This document shows positions 20,101 to 29,109 of a stretch of DNA of 60,231 bases, in pieces. Position 1 is the stretch's first letter. The number at the start of each line of letters is the position of its first letter. Under the pieces are notes generated by a model. That model was given only the letters and a program-made list of their open reading frames with translations. It was not told the DNA's origin and made no database searches. A program made the translations under genes and the position numbers. Source of the stretch: Mycolicibacterium sp. (GTDB taxonomy: Bacteria; Actinomycetota; Actinomycetes; Mycobacteriales; Mycobacteriaceae); NCBI RefSeq assembly GCF_016462545.1, contig NZ_JAEMTA010000031.1, forward strand, positions 1-60,231, in the 5' to 3' direction.

Positions 20101-21812
20101 AGGTCCTCGGGCAGCTGCTCTACGACGATTCTGATCGGCACGTAGACGCACTGCTCAAAGACATGGACCGGCGGAAGAACTCCCAAAGAGTGCGCGCAGT
20201 TCGAAGCGCTTCCTCGGATGCTGAACGCATCCTCGCGCTGGTCGGAGAAGAGCGTCTTCGACCGCTCATCCCAAAGGACGCGCTCAGCTATCTCCTGAGT
20301 GAAGGAGCGGTCGAACCGCGTGGGCGTGCGCTGGCCGAGCTGTGTGTCAGCATGCTGGGTGTCCGTGCGCTTGAGCGAGCATGCAAGGTTGATCCGATGG
20401 GGCTTCCCGTCCCGCCACCATCGAGCTGGGCGGGTTCGTTCATCACTCGGAAGTGGGTGAACAACTTCGGGTTCGGCGACGAGTGGGCCGGGCGCCCGGC
20501 GAGGCAGCGCAACAAGCCGACCGAGTACGTAGAAGGACCGACGCAGCTCGAAGGATTGCACGACTATCAGCAGGTGGTGGCTGAACGACTACGAAACTTG
20601 TTGATGGGTAATGGTTCGCGTCGTGGCTACATTGCGCTGCCGACAGGTGCGGGGAAGACGCGCGTGGCAGTTCAGGCCATCATCGAGACCATCAGTGATG
20701 GCGGTCTCGACGGGCTGGGCGGGAGCGGTGCATTCTCTGGTCCGATCCTATGGCTGGCTGACGGTGAAGAGCTTTGCGAGCAAGCCATCGATGCGTGGTC
20801 GTATCTGTGGCGCGCCGCCGGCCGGCGGGACACGCAATTGATTCTCAGCCGATTCTGGTCGTCCTATGAGATGGAGGAGGAGGTGGGTGGCGTCCAGGTG
20901 GTCGTCGCGACGTGGCAGAAGATCAAGTCGCGGGCCGTCGGCAGTGACTCTTATGCATGGCTGTCCGAGGCGCCCGTCGTCATCATCGATGAGGCGCATG
21001 GTGCTTATACGCCCTCGTACACAACGATTCTGGAATGGCTGGGGCGGTCGGCGAGGGAACGAGACAAACCACTCATCGGACTTAGCGCAACCCCGTTCAG
21101 GGGGCGACGTGACAGCGCACAGACGGAGTTGTTGCTGCGCAGGTTCGGCGACAACCGCCTCGATGACGGGGTCTTTGGCGAGGAACTCCCGCAGGTGAGG
21201 CTACAGCGAGATCGAATACTCGCCCGCGCACGACTGGAGATCCTCGACGGCGTGTCAATCGATCTTTCTGAGCGGGAGATCGAGGAGTTCAGGAAGATGG
21301 GCTGGCTCGCCAGGAGCGCCGAAATCCGTTTGGGCCGAAACGAGGACCGCACACGGACGATAGTCGAATCAATAATGGGCAAGCCCGAACACTGGCAGAT
21401 CGTTGTGTTCGCTGCATCGGTGGAGAACGCGCAGACACTCGCAACCTTGCTGACGTTGCAGGGGCGGTCCGCGGCTTCGATCGATCAGGACACGAGTCCC
21501 GAGGATCGTCGAGTGTCGGTCGAACGGTTCAAGTCCGGCGAGCTGAAGGTGTTGACCAACTATGCGGTGCTGTCGCAGGGGTTTGACGCACCCAAGACGG
21601 ACGCCGTGTACATCACTCGCCCAACCAGTAGCGAGGTTCGCTATCAACAGATGGTGGGTCGAGGTCTTCGTGGGCCGAGAAATGGTGGCACTGAGGAGGT
21701 TTTGATCGTGAACATGCTGGACAACCTCATCGAGTTCGCCGACAGCATCGTGTATCAGAGCCTGAAGGACATCACCGAGGCAGACCGCGTGCAGGAGTCT
21801 GCCAGTGTCTGA
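17103..21812 (+). CDS. GHKL (sacsin-type) ATPase fused to SF2 helicase
   Basis: A 1569-aa protein. The N-terminus is a GHKL/HATPase fold: N-box ELVQNAADA (E57, N61), a G1-like ANEGNPF, and GRFGLGFKS (about 113-121), closest to sacsin/MORC-like ATPases of restriction operons. Residues about 190-1100 are long, mostly helical and unassigned. The C-terminus is an SF2 helicase: HDYQ, LPTGAGKT (from 1179), IDEAH (about 1294), LSATPFRGRRD, and QMVGRGLRGP. I chose GTG 17103 because GGGGCGGAG lies just upstream; TTG 17073 is possible. It is the first gene of a tight plus-strand operon and overlaps the UvrD-like gene by 8 nt. GHKL ATPases with SF2 helicases, C5 methylases and Vsr nucleases are a described combination in bacterial R-M loci. 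Inferred role: ATP-gated DNA clamp or sensor with translocation. Confidence 0.82.
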   Translation: MVARSWTDSDPALGGLVDDFRDRCVRVYIEDPNRVEEDAGKERGIAEGGYGRKQIQELVQNAADALQGAPGRIEVCLTANALYVANEGNPFEDSGVRALLYTHLSNKTGTEIGRFGLGFKSISGISDNPQIFSRSVSFEFSRSQSSEQLSTELQRHYQPSEVPALRLAWTLDPMAEFRSDPMLAELSVWATTVVKVPLKPGAVSQLSAEILEFDESFNLFAPHVRILDLVDRVADVSRRFAASKKGNQVTLRTPDGDREWLVVSAEHQPSARALESAGHSARRESVTVSWALPLSGAVGVGRLSAYFPVKSDVTLSGRVNAPWKLSDDRINVIECLFNLEILQDVLPKLVASARKELVADDAYGRYIDVLPARGKEARSWADKVLNEPVFKELRDSRCLPDLDGQLRAPSALQRIPDDVMDYAKMWLAVTGNRGDWVHPDCTSTTERRSKVDRLMQEGERVKPAGRVLHWLQSVVADPRPDQSAAAIELAAKLVLRGGNTEMDVRDARIVLLETGSLAQPVRGRCFLRTNSGQHGSSFIDSDVAARVTTVAALEELGVTAFEDGGEMLELLTELRRTGKVDWDELWSAMRGSGIQQVHEAFESVLEGQASRIVRVRNGLGRWSLPHGLYFAGDCLRQLREDGEFLVDGAYHASDQELLFVLGVRSRPSRSSKGSNERWLSRYVSEVRQRVGDELKLGVQARQALEIEGLEEVLRPLECLSDLSVTNRTALTLALLNEVDVPRIRVSHVNVTKSARYVAPEMWWARQQGLLPTVLGPMPITEAFVAEVEEAPVGLLPCVTQVVLSRDAEDVLKLKRRISDLDLAGFRKLVETHVSKDDLHRVGQTYAWWCWTHKEAEPPDQLWVRGSGQWCEVDRKKVAVVHGADALVELEQFGIPCVVVDSVDDVHTLSELWGCLEGRTLPVTFSYETSAEPVLLTDAFPVLEALEVDTELDGLIMQKCLSLSKVAAVPGQPEARVTCASGRESNAVLVTGATDGQILKQVLGQLLYDDSDRHVDALLKDMDRRKNSQRVRAVRSASSDAERILALVGEERLRPLIPKDALSYLLSEGAVEPRGRALAELCVSMLGVRALERACKVDPMGLPVPPPSSWAGSFITRKWVNNFGFGDEWAGRPARQRNKPTEYVEGPTQLEGLHDYQQVVAERLRNLLMGNGSRRGYIALPTGAGKTRVAVQAIIETISDGGLDGLGGSGAFSGPILWLADGEELCEQAIDAWSYLWRAAGRRDTQLILSRFWSSYEMEEEVGGVQVVVATWQKIKSRAVGSDSYAWLSEAPVVIIDEAHGAYTPSYTTILEWLGRSARERDKPLIGLSATPFRGRRDSAQTELLLRRFGDNRLDDGVFGEELPQVRLQRDRILARARLEILDGVSIDLSEREIEEFRKMGWLARSAEIRLGRNEDRTRTIVESIMGKPEHWQIVVFAASVENAQTLATLLTLQGRSAASIDQDTSPEDRRVSVERFKSGELKVLTNYAVLSQGFDAPKTDAVYITRPTSSEVRYQQMVGRGLRGPRNGGTEEVLIVNMLDNLIEFADSIVYQSLKDITEADRVQESASV

Positions 21813-23619
21813 TGACGGGCCTCACGAGATCGACCTCAACGACCAACAGCTCAACGTGGTCGAAGCCCCCGCCGATGCGCGGCTGTTGGTGATCGCGGGC
21901 GCCGGCCAAGGCAAGACCGAAGTCGTGGTGAGTAGGATCAACGGTTTGGTGCAGGACGAGGGTTTGACGGCGTCCGAAGAAATACTCGTACTGAGCTTCT
22001 CTCGAGCTGCGGTATCAGCGGTGCGAACCAGGCTTGACTCGCGGGACGTCGCCACTGCCAACGTCCGCACGTTCGACTCGTTCGCGAGTGTCTTGTTGCT
22101 CGGCGCGGATGTTCAACCCGAGGGAAGTTTCGATGCGCGCATCCGACGTGCGACGCAGTTGTTGAAGGAGGCAGACGAAGCGCCCGACGACCTGAAGCCT
22201 CTTCGCCATGTTGTCCTCGACGAGGTGCAGGACCTCGTCGGTGACCGAGCGGACTTCGTTGTCGCGCTTCTGAAGTGGCTCGATGACGATGCAGGAATCA
22301 CGGCCCTCGGTGACCCGTTGCAGGGTGTGTACGACTTTCAACTCGAGGATTCACTCAGCAAGACCTCCGCACAGGACGTCTTCGGCGAGCTGACCGACGC
22401 TTTCGGGTGTCAGACCGTCGGCCTGGGCAGGAACTATCGGGCGAGAGGGAAGTTCCCAAAGCAGGTGGTGTTGTTGGGTGACGCTCTCCGCGCGACCGAA
22501 GACGGCGACTCTGCCGAGCAACTACTCGTAGACCTGATGCTCGACGTGCCATACAGGGGTGAGATTGCGGACTGGTACGACATCGTCACCCCTAACAAGG
22601 GGAGGACTGCCGTGTTGTGCACCACGAATGCGGACGTCCTACGAGTGTCACGGTACCTCAACGAGAAATCCGTGGCCCACGCCGTCCGTAGGCAGGCGCA
22701 AGACTACGGCGGGGCCCGGTGGATCGCAGGCGCACTTGGTCCCTTGCCCGGGCCGAAGGAACGGCGGTCAGAGGTCGAAGCCGCACTCGAAAGGCTGCTC
22801 ACCGACCAGGATGTCGACCTGATGTGGAATGAGCTGAAATCAGCGGAAGGCCGTACAGGTCAACATGACTCGTTGGATCTCCAGCGTGTGAGTCGCCTTG
22901 TGAAGGCGCGAGCTCTGCCACTTCCACTTACTGAACCCGACCGCAGTTCGGTGATCGTGTCCACGATTCATCGTGCGAAGGGCCTGGAGTTCGACTCGGT
23001 GTTCGTCGTCGAACCAAATTGGTTTCGCCACGACGAGGACAGATGGACGAGGGTACGTCGCGATTACGTGGCGCTGAGTCGAGCGCGTGACAACATCTAC
23101 GCTTGTCGACTTCCTCAAGCGAAATCGACTCTCGCAGCCGACGATCGTTTGTGGGGTCGATTCAAAGAAGAGGCCTGGAGCACGAAGAAGCGCGGATCGA
23201 AGTGGACGAAGTCATTCGAGTTTCTCTATGGCGACGTCGAAACCGCCGTTCCTGCTTCCACGCAGGACGTCGTTGCTGAACGTATACAGGAGACGCTGCG
23301 ATCGCTGGATCGTTTGGGTACGCGAGTCTACGCAGAACTCGACGAGGTGGAGTCCACCGCGGACTTGCCGTCTTACATACTGGTGACACAAGATCAACGA
23401 CCGCTGGGGCGTACGAGTGAAGCGTTCAATCTTTCTTTCCAGAAAGCGTTCGGTTGGTTGAAGAATCGCCCGATGGTCATCGACGGACTGTCCCTGGTGT
23501 CAGTCGAGACTGTCGCGGGAGACTACCGCGAATCTGAGAGGGCCGGCCTTGGAACTTCCGGCTTCTGGCTGGTGCCGCGGGTAACAGGCCTGGCCCGCCC
23601 CGACTTGAACACAACCTAG
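21805..23619 (+). CDS. UvrD/Rep-like SF1 helicase
   Basis: A 604-aa superfamily 1A helicase. Visible motifs are GAGQGKTEV (Walker A, 32-40), LDEVQDL (motif II), LGDPLQGVYDFQ (motif III), GLGRNYRA (motif IV), STIHRAKGLEFDSVFV (motif V) and YVALSRARDNIY (motif VI). It is shorter than housekeeping UvrD (about 720-770 aa in actinobacteria), with reduced 1B/2B regions, as often seen in defence-associated members. GTG 21805 overlaps the preceding stop by 8 nt and is preceded by AGGAG. It sits in one operon with the GHKL-helicase and drmA. No nuclease domain is visible. Role inferred as DNA unwinding or displacement in the DISARM-like complex. Confidence 0.88.
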   Translation: MSDDGPHEIDLNDQQLNVVEAPADARLLVIAGAGQGKTEVVVSRINGLVQDEGLTASEEILVLSFSRAAVSAVRTRLDSRDVATANVRTFDSFASVLLLGADVQPEGSFDARIRRATQLLKEADEAPDDLKPLRHVVLDEVQDLVGDRADFVVALLKWLDDDAGITALGDPLQGVYDFQLEDSLSKTSAQDVFGELTDAFGCQTVGLGRNYRARGKFPKQVVLLGDALRATEDGDSAEQLLVDLMLDVPYRGEIADWYDIVTPNKGRTAVLCTTNADVLRVSRYLNEKSVAHAVRRQAQDYGGARWIAGALGPLPGPKERRSEVEAALERLLTDQDVDLMWNELKSAEGRTGQHDSLDLQRVSRLVKARALPLPLTEPDRSSVIVSTIHRAKGLEFDSVFVVEPNWFRHDEDRWTRVRRDYVALSRARDNIYACRLPQAKSTLAADDRLWGRFKEEAWSTKKRGSKWTKSFEFLYGDVETAVPASTQDVVAERIQETLRSLDRLGTRVYAELDEVESTADLPSYILVTQDQRPLGRTSEAFNLSFQKAFGWLKNRPMVIDGLSLVSVETVAGDYRESERAGLGTSGFWLVPRVTGLARPDLNTT

Positions 23620-23635
23620 GAGCTAAAGCCCCCTG

Positions 23636-26600
23636 ATGGCGAGTCTTGTTGAGCAGTACAGTTTCCGCGACGACCTCGTCGATGAGTTGATCAAGGATCT
23701 GGTCGGTCCTGCAGAGGGTGCAGACGAGGTCATCACCGATCTCCCGCTGGACCGGTACATCGCAGGCGTGCTCTGGCCGGCAGACGGTCTGCTGCAGGAA
23801 GCGGCCGAGCCCGATAGTGGCGAGGCCGAGGAGAACGACGTCGGCGACAGTCCGATATCCCAGGCTCTGATGCGTTATCCGACGTCGATGGGCATTACGT
23901 TCTCCGTCGATCTTGCGAAGGCGTCGTCGGTTCAAATCGCTGTCGAGGCAGCCAAGTACGTTCCGTCCGGAGCGCAGGGCAAGGGTGAGCCGTCCGGTTC
24001 GGAGCGTCCGACATGGCGCAAGCAGAAGGCGAAACCGGACTCATGGGATCGCCATCCCCAGATCATCGAGCCCATCAAGTGGGACGTCGCAACGCCGGGA
24101 GCGAAGAAGGTCGACGTCGTGCCTGGCCTTCAGCTGTACGTATACGCCCGTATGCCCAAGCACGGTCGAGTCGCGGTGTCGGTCGCGCTGCGCAACACGC
24201 AGGTGCCACCGAAAGGACAATTCCGCGACGAATTTGCTTGGTTTCAGGTGGGGGTCGAGGTGCGTTCACCTGAACACGCCATCGTGGATCGATCCTCATA
24301 CGGTGTGCTGAGCGAAGACGCCGACTTACGTTCGGCCGCATTGCTATACCGCAGCGCACGGGTCTTCGCGATCGGCCACGGCTGCGCCGCGACCTGGGAT
24401 CGCGAGGGGAGTTCCTCGCATGTGGACCGGGTGGCGTCGACGTTCGTCCCTCGCCAGGAGGTCTCCAGGGCGAAGCCCGGTGGTGTCAGTGCCGATGTCG
24501 ACCTTCGAATGTCGTTCTTGAGCAGCGCAACCGACGAACAATTGGCGACCAACCTCGGTCGGCTCGTCACCGAGTACCGCGAATGGATCGATCGGTTGAG
24601 TACGAGCGTTCGCAACGGTGACGCGGATGTGGAGGAGGGCCTCAAGGTTGTCGCCGACGAGCATGTCGTGCAAGCCCGTAATGCGGCTCAACGCATGCAG
24701 AACGGTATCGACCTGATAGTCACCGATCGTGATGCGGGACGTGCCTTTCGACTCGCAAACGCGGCGATGCAGATGCAGCGCGCACGCCAGGACTGGGTGC
24801 GCAGTGGTGCCGTCGGGGCGGTCGGTGACGGGACCGCACAAGGCTGGAGGCCATTCCAGATCGCCTACATTTTGTTGAATCTGCCTGGTCTTGCGAATAC
24901 AGATCACCCGGACCGTGAGGTCGCGGACCTCTTGTGGTTCCCCACCGGCGGTGGCAAAACTGAGGCCTACCTCGGATTGGTGGCATTCACGATCTTTCAC
25001 CGCAGACTCAAGGATCCCGAAACGAGCGGCGTCGCGGTCATCATGCGGTACACCCTGCGTCTGTTGACGATCCAACAGTTCGAGCGGGCGACCATGTTGC
25101 TCTGCTCGCTCGAACGGTTGCGACAACGTGAGAACGATCTGGGGGATCGCCCATTCTCGATCGGACTCTGGGTAGGCCAGGGGGCAACTCCCAATACCTT
25201 GATGGAAGCACGTAAATCGCTCAGAGACATCGCCGACGGCAGGGAACTCAACGAGAAGAATCCCGTCCAGCTGACGCAATGCCCTTGGTGCGGTCAGGAC
25301 CTGAACGAAACTCATTACGCGGTGGTCAAATCGCCCGACGAGCGGCTCAGGATTGCCTGTGGGAACAGTTCGTGTGATTTCCGAGATGGCCTGCCTGCCT
25401 ATCTCATTGATCAAGACATCTACCGGGTGCGCCCGGAGCTGGTGCTTGGAACAGTCGACAAGTTCGCACAGATGGCGTGGAACGAAAAGGTGCGAAACCT
25501 GTTCGCACGCGACGGAATCGGCACGCCGCCATCGCTGATCATCCAAGACGAGCTGCACTTGATCTCCGGGCCGCTCGGTTCGATCGTCGGCCTGTACGAA
25601 GCTGCGATCGACGCTGCCTGTGGGCAGCTGACCTCCGAGGGCGTCATCAAGGGCCGGCCGAAGGTCATCGCCTCAACGGCGACCATCCGCCGTGCAGACC
25701 GTCAGATACGGGCCGTGTTCAACCGTCATGCAGAACAGTTCCCGCCTCCCGGCATTGATCCCGATCAATCCTTCTTCGCGGAGCCGGCGTCTCGCGATCA
25801 CTACGGCACGCGCGAGTATGTCGGCGTGATGGCGCCGGGTACCAGCCATGCCACGCTCATGGTCCGGGTCTACGCCGCGATATTGCAGGCTGCCCACGAC
25901 CTCACCGGCAGCCCCGAGTCCAGGGATCCGTATTGGACTCTTCTCGGGTACTTCAACAGCCTCCGAGTGCTCGGCAGCGCGAATCTTCAAGTGGAGGGCG
26001 ACGTTCGGGACAGGTTGCAGTTGGTTGCCCGACGCAAGCAGGCGTCGCCGCGCGATCTGAGGCCACCGGTGGAGCTGACCAGTCGAGTGCCGTCCGCGGA
26101 GATTCCACGTACGCTGAAGAGTCTCGAGAAGGACGTCTCGTCGGGCTCGGCGAATGACGTGGTCCTCGCCACGAACATGATCTCCGTCGGGGTCGACATC
26201 GACAGGCTCGGGCTGATGGCCGTGATGGGCCAACCGCAGTCGAGCGCCGAGTACATCCAGGCCACCAGCCGCGTCGGACGTCAGCATCCCGGGCTGGTCG
26301 TCACGATCTTCAACGCTGCTCGTTCGCGGGACCGGTCGCACTATGAGAACTTCATCCCGTTTCACCAGGCGCTGTACCGGGCCGTCGAGGCAACCAGCGC
26401 AACGCCGTTCGCTGCTCGCGCCCGTGATCGCGCCCTGCACGGGGTGCTCGTCTCGCTGGCCCGCCTTCTAGTGAAGGACCTGGCGGCCAACGAGTCGGCC
26501 CACAATGCCACCGTGCGGTACGACGAGATTACCCAATTGGCCGAGTTCCTGGAACAGCGCGCGCATGCCATCAGCCCGGAGGAAGCGGAAGAAACGAGGA

Positions 26601-26839
26601 ATCAGCTGGGTGAGCTTCTGAAGGTATGGGCCGATGCCGCCGAGACCAGCCCGGAACTGGAGTACAGGAACGATCGCGACTATGACAAATCGCTCCTCGT
26701 CCGGACCGATATCGCGTTGACCGACGACGACATCGAGTACTCCACACGCGACGCGCCGTGGCCCACGTTGCTGAGCATGCGGGACGTCGATGCCGAGAGT
26801 GCCCTCTTCCAGATCTCCGCGCGAAAGGTGCCCCGTTGA
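23636..26839 (+). CDS. drmA: DISARM helicase DrmA
   Basis: A 1067-aa SF2 helicase of the DrmA/YprA group. Residues about 1-420 are the DrmA-specific N-terminal region. The motor shows FPTGGGKTEAYLG (P-loop K441, T442), a DELH box (638-641) in IIQDELHLISGPLG, STATI, and the second lobe with TNMISVGVDIDRLG and QATSRVGRQHPGLV. A zinc ribbon (CPWCGQD then CGNSSC) is inserted between motifs I and II. These signatures are characteristic of DrmA, which with DrmB forms the core complex loading on invading DNA in DISARM. The start ATG 23636 follows AGGAG 12 nt upstream. It overlaps drmB by 4 nt (TTGA), so the pair is translationally coupled. Confidence 0.9.
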   Translation: MASLVEQYSFRDDLVDELIKDLVGPAEGADEVITDLPLDRYIAGVLWPADGLLQEAAEPDSGEAEENDVGDSPISQALMRYPTSMGITFSVDLAKASSVQIAVEAAKYVPSGAQGKGEPSGSERPTWRKQKAKPDSWDRHPQIIEPIKWDVATPGAKKVDVVPGLQLYVYARMPKHGRVAVSVALRNTQVPPKGQFRDEFAWFQVGVEVRSPEHAIVDRSSYGVLSEDADLRSAALLYRSARVFAIGHGCAATWDREGSSSHVDRVASTFVPRQEVSRAKPGGVSADVDLRMSFLSSATDEQLATNLGRLVTEYREWIDRLSTSVRNGDADVEEGLKVVADEHVVQARNAAQRMQNGIDLIVTDRDAGRAFRLANAAMQMQRARQDWVRSGAVGAVGDGTAQGWRPFQIAYILLNLPGLANTDHPDREVADLLWFPTGGGKTEAYLGLVAFTIFHRRLKDPETSGVAVIMRYTLRLLTIQQFERATMLLCSLERLRQRENDLGDRPFSIGLWVGQGATPNTLMEARKSLRDIADGRELNEKNPVQLTQCPWCGQDLNETHYAVVKSPDERLRIACGNSSCDFRDGLPAYLIDQDIYRVRPELVLGTVDKFAQMAWNEKVRNLFARDGIGTPPSLIIQDELHLISGPLGSIVGLYEAAIDAACGQLTSEGVIKGRPKVIASTATIRRADRQIRAVFNRHAEQFPPPGIDPDQSFFAEPASRDHYGTREYVGVMAPGTSHATLMVRVYAAILQAAHDLTGSPESRDPYWTLLGYFNSLRVLGSANLQVEGDVRDRLQLVARRKQASPRDLRPPVELTSRVPSAEIPRTLKSLEKDVSSGSANDVVLATNMISVGVDIDRLGLMAVMGQPQSSAEYIQATSRVGRQHPGLVVTIFNAARSRDRSHYENFIPFHQALYRAVEATSATPFAARARDRALHGVLVSLARLLVKDLAANESAHNATVRYDEITQLAEFLEQRAHAISPEEAEETRNQLGELLKVWADAAETSPELEYRNDRDYDKSLLVRTDIALTDDDIEYSTRDAPWPTLLSMRDVDAESALFQISARKVPR

Positions 26840-28569
26840 CCATCCCGAAGGCTCGGCGTAGCCAATTGCTCAGCACCTATGGCGTGGGTGGGTTGTTTCC
26901 CTCAGAGTCAACCAGTTTCATGATCGCCGGCCTTCATGAGTGGAACCTCGAACGCGCCGAGCACATTTCAGAGCCACGCTTGGCAAGGGCTCTCGGCGTG
27001 ACGGAATTGAAAGCTCCGCCCGCTGGAGGGAAGCGCGACATCCCGGTGATTCGCTACCCGTTTACTCAGGTGTGCCCAAAGTGCCGGCGCATCGGGCCCC
27101 TCTCCAAGCTGTCCAAGGACAACGACGGTAGGTGCAAGTTCGACAAGACAGTCGACCTGAGCCCGTTCAGACTGATGGGCGCATGCCGTAAAGGGCATGT
27201 GAGTGAGTTTCCGGTCTTCCGGTGGTTGCACAAGGGGCAGCAGGACCAGAGTGCCGGCGATGAGCACGAGATGAGGCTCAACGTGCTCGGGCGGACATCG
27301 TCGCTCGGTGATCTGACCTTGTCCTGCACGTGTGGCGTCGAAAGTCGTAGCCTTGAGGGGGCGATCGGCTCGGGATCGCTCATCGATTTCGGGAAGTGCG
27401 AAGGGCTGCGGCCGTGGCTTGGACTGGGCACGAATGAAGTGTGCGACGAGTATCCGCGTGCGGTTCAGCGTGGCGCCTCGAACGTGTGGTTCCCGGCCGT
27501 GCGGTCGTCGATCTCCATACCGCCGTACTCGGAGACGCTTTCCAAGCTCGTAGACAAGGAATGGCACATACTCGGGAATCCCGAGGCCGCACTGCCACCT
27601 GTGATTGCAGGCTACTCGGCGAAGTGGAAAGGTCGCTTCAGCGTCGACCAGATCAGTCGTGAGATTGAACGACGTCACGGTGAAGAAGAAGATGACGAGG
27701 AGATCTCGGAAGCCAAGCTCCGCGCCGACGAATACAAGGCGCTGGTCGAAGGGCGTGAGGAAGAAGGGCTTGACTCGGACTTCGTGTGCCTTCGTCGCGA
27801 CGTTCCCGACGGGTTCGAGTCGCTGATTTCCGATGTGCGAAAGGTGACCAGGCTCCGAGAAGTACGTGCGCTGCAAGGGTTTACGCGCCTGGACGGGGCT
27901 CCCGACCCCTCCGGGCCTGTGCAGACGTTGTGTGCCCTCGCGCCGACGCACCTCCACTGGTTGCCTGCGATCGAGGTCATAGGTGAGGGCGTGTTTCTTG
28001 CTTTCCGGCGTATTGCACTCGACGAATGGGCTGCCGGTGACTTCGCGCAGGGAAGAGCCAAGGCGATGCAGAGGGCTGCCGATCGAGCAGCGGCAGACTA
28101 TGGCCGACCGCAGGCGCCTGTGGACATCGTCAAGGTCGCGATCCACACGCTGTCGCACGTCATCATCGATCAGTTGTCACTTGATGCCGGGTATCCCGCC
28201 GCTGCGCTCCGCGAGCGACTCTTCGTTGACGACAAGATGGCAGGGCTGCTCGTCTACACGGCAAGTTCGGATTCGGCAGGCAGCCTGGGTGGGGTCGCTT
28301 CCATGGCAGAGGCGGACCATCTCGGGTTGGCACTCCGGGAAGGGCTGCAACGTCTTTCGTGGTGTTCGTCCGATCCTGTGTGCATCGAGTCGACGGGTTC
28401 GGGCGCCGACGGGTTGAACCTCGCGGCCTGCCACGCCTGCGTCCTCGCGCCGGAGACGTCATGTGAGATGAACAACTCGTTCCTGGACCGGGCGTTGTTG
28501 TTCGGCACGCACGACGAAGGTTCTGAGGACGCCGGGTTGTTCAGCGAGCTCGTGCAGAAGGCAATTTGA
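26836..28569 (+). CDS. drmB: DISARM protein DrmB, DUF1998/MZB zinc-binding domain
   Basis: Non-helicase partner of DrmA, 577 aa. The opening RRSQLLSTYGVGGLFP is typical of DrmB (a substrate-entry region rich in conserved glycines). A first zinc site is CPKCRRIGPL...C. The C-terminal DUF1998 (MZB) domain includes ASSDSAGSLGG and the closing cysteine cluster CHACVLAPETSC (with WCSSDPVC before it), followed by NSFLDRALL. I chose TTG 26836 because it overlaps the drmA stop as TTGA and begins exactly at the family's N-terminus; upstream in-frame codons are only drmA shadow. DrmA-DrmB is the invariant pair of DISARM classes 1 and 2. The PLD nuclease DrmC, usually next to it, was not found. Confidence 0.9.
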   Translation: MTIPKARRSQLLSTYGVGGLFPSESTSFMIAGLHEWNLERAEHISEPRLARALGVTELKAPPAGGKRDIPVIRYPFTQVCPKCRRIGPLSKLSKDNDGRCKFDKTVDLSPFRLMGACRKGHVSEFPVFRWLHKGQQDQSAGDEHEMRLNVLGRTSSLGDLTLSCTCGVESRSLEGAIGSGSLIDFGKCEGLRPWLGLGTNEVCDEYPRAVQRGASNVWFPAVRSSISIPPYSETLSKLVDKEWHILGNPEAALPPVIAGYSAKWKGRFSVDQISREIERRHGEEEDDEEISEAKLRADEYKALVEGREEEGLDSDFVCLRRDVPDGFESLISDVRKVTRLREVRALQGFTRLDGAPDPSGPVQTLCALAPTHLHWLPAIEVIGEGVFLAFRRIALDEWAAGDFAQGRAKAMQRAADRAAADYGRPQAPVDIVKVAIHTLSHVIIDQLSLDAGYPAAALRERLFVDDKMAGLLVYTASSDSAGSLGGVASMAEADHLGLALREGLQRLSWCSSDPVCIESTGSGADGLNLAACHACVLAPETSCEMNNSFLDRALLFGTHDEGSEDAGLFSELVQKAI

Positions 28570-28605
28570 CCGTGTTCTTGCAGGTTCTTGGAAAGGGGTG
28601 ATGCA

Positions 28606-28950
28606 GTGAAGGACAAACACCATCACCGGTTTGCGCTCAAGTACGGGGAGCTTCGCGACATGCGATGCGGCGCGTGCACGGACGATGCGAAGGGCATCCG
28701 GCGCGTGCGAGACTTCCGTCCGACGTACTTCACAGCTGACTGGACTGACGGCGTGCTGGTCCAGGTGAGGGTGTGGGGTCCGCAGCTGCTTGACGATGGC
28801 TCAGAGGGAGAACGAGACCTCGACTATCGCTGGAAGAACACGCGCGAGACCGGACCGGTGAAGTACCGCGACCTGCCGCGGATCGTCGCCGAGCGGCTTC
28901 GCGAGTACAACGCTGAGAACGGCTTCACTGTCCTGTCCGAGCACGAGTGA
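28606..28950 (+). CDS. Small uncharacterised protein downstream of drmB
   Basis: A 114-aa charged protein that I do not recognise. GTG 28606 is preceded at good spacing by GAAAGGGG; TTG 28588 is an alternative. It lies 36 nt after drmB and before a 159-nt gap that precedes drmD, so it is probably the last gene of the DISARM-like operon. It contains one CxxC (MRCGACTDD), an aromatic strand (TYFTADWTDGVLVQVRVWG) and a helical tail. There is no HKD motif, so it is not a reduced DrmC. The regular base composition and good ribosome site argue that it is real. It may be an accessory or regulatory subunit. Confidence 0.6.
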   Translation: MKDKHHHRFALKYGELRDMRCGACTDDAKGIRRVRDFRPTYFTADWTDGVLVQVRVWGPQLLDDGSEGERDLDYRWKNTRETGPVKYRDLPRIVAERLREYNAENGFTVLSEHE

Positions 28951-29109
28951 ATGGTCGAATTCTCGAAGAAGGGCGTTGGGTCCGGACATGTGAACCGCTG
29001 TGCATTTGGCAATTCCCTGGGAACGTGGGTTTGATCTAGGTGCAATCACTAGCCTCGAACGACGTGGGGCTTTCTCGGCGCGCGGTATCGACGCAGCGGC
29101 GGGTGGGCT

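Noticed and set aside
19257..20561. 434-codon minus-strand frame inside the GHKL-helicase gene
   Set aside because: Shadow of the coding strand; no domain motifs, and the opposite frame has clear helicase and GHKL signatures.
28951..29109. Search for DrmC (PLD nuclease) around the drmB-drmD junction
   Set aside because: No HxK...D motif was found in any sizeable frame there; the 114-aa gene is too small and lacks it.
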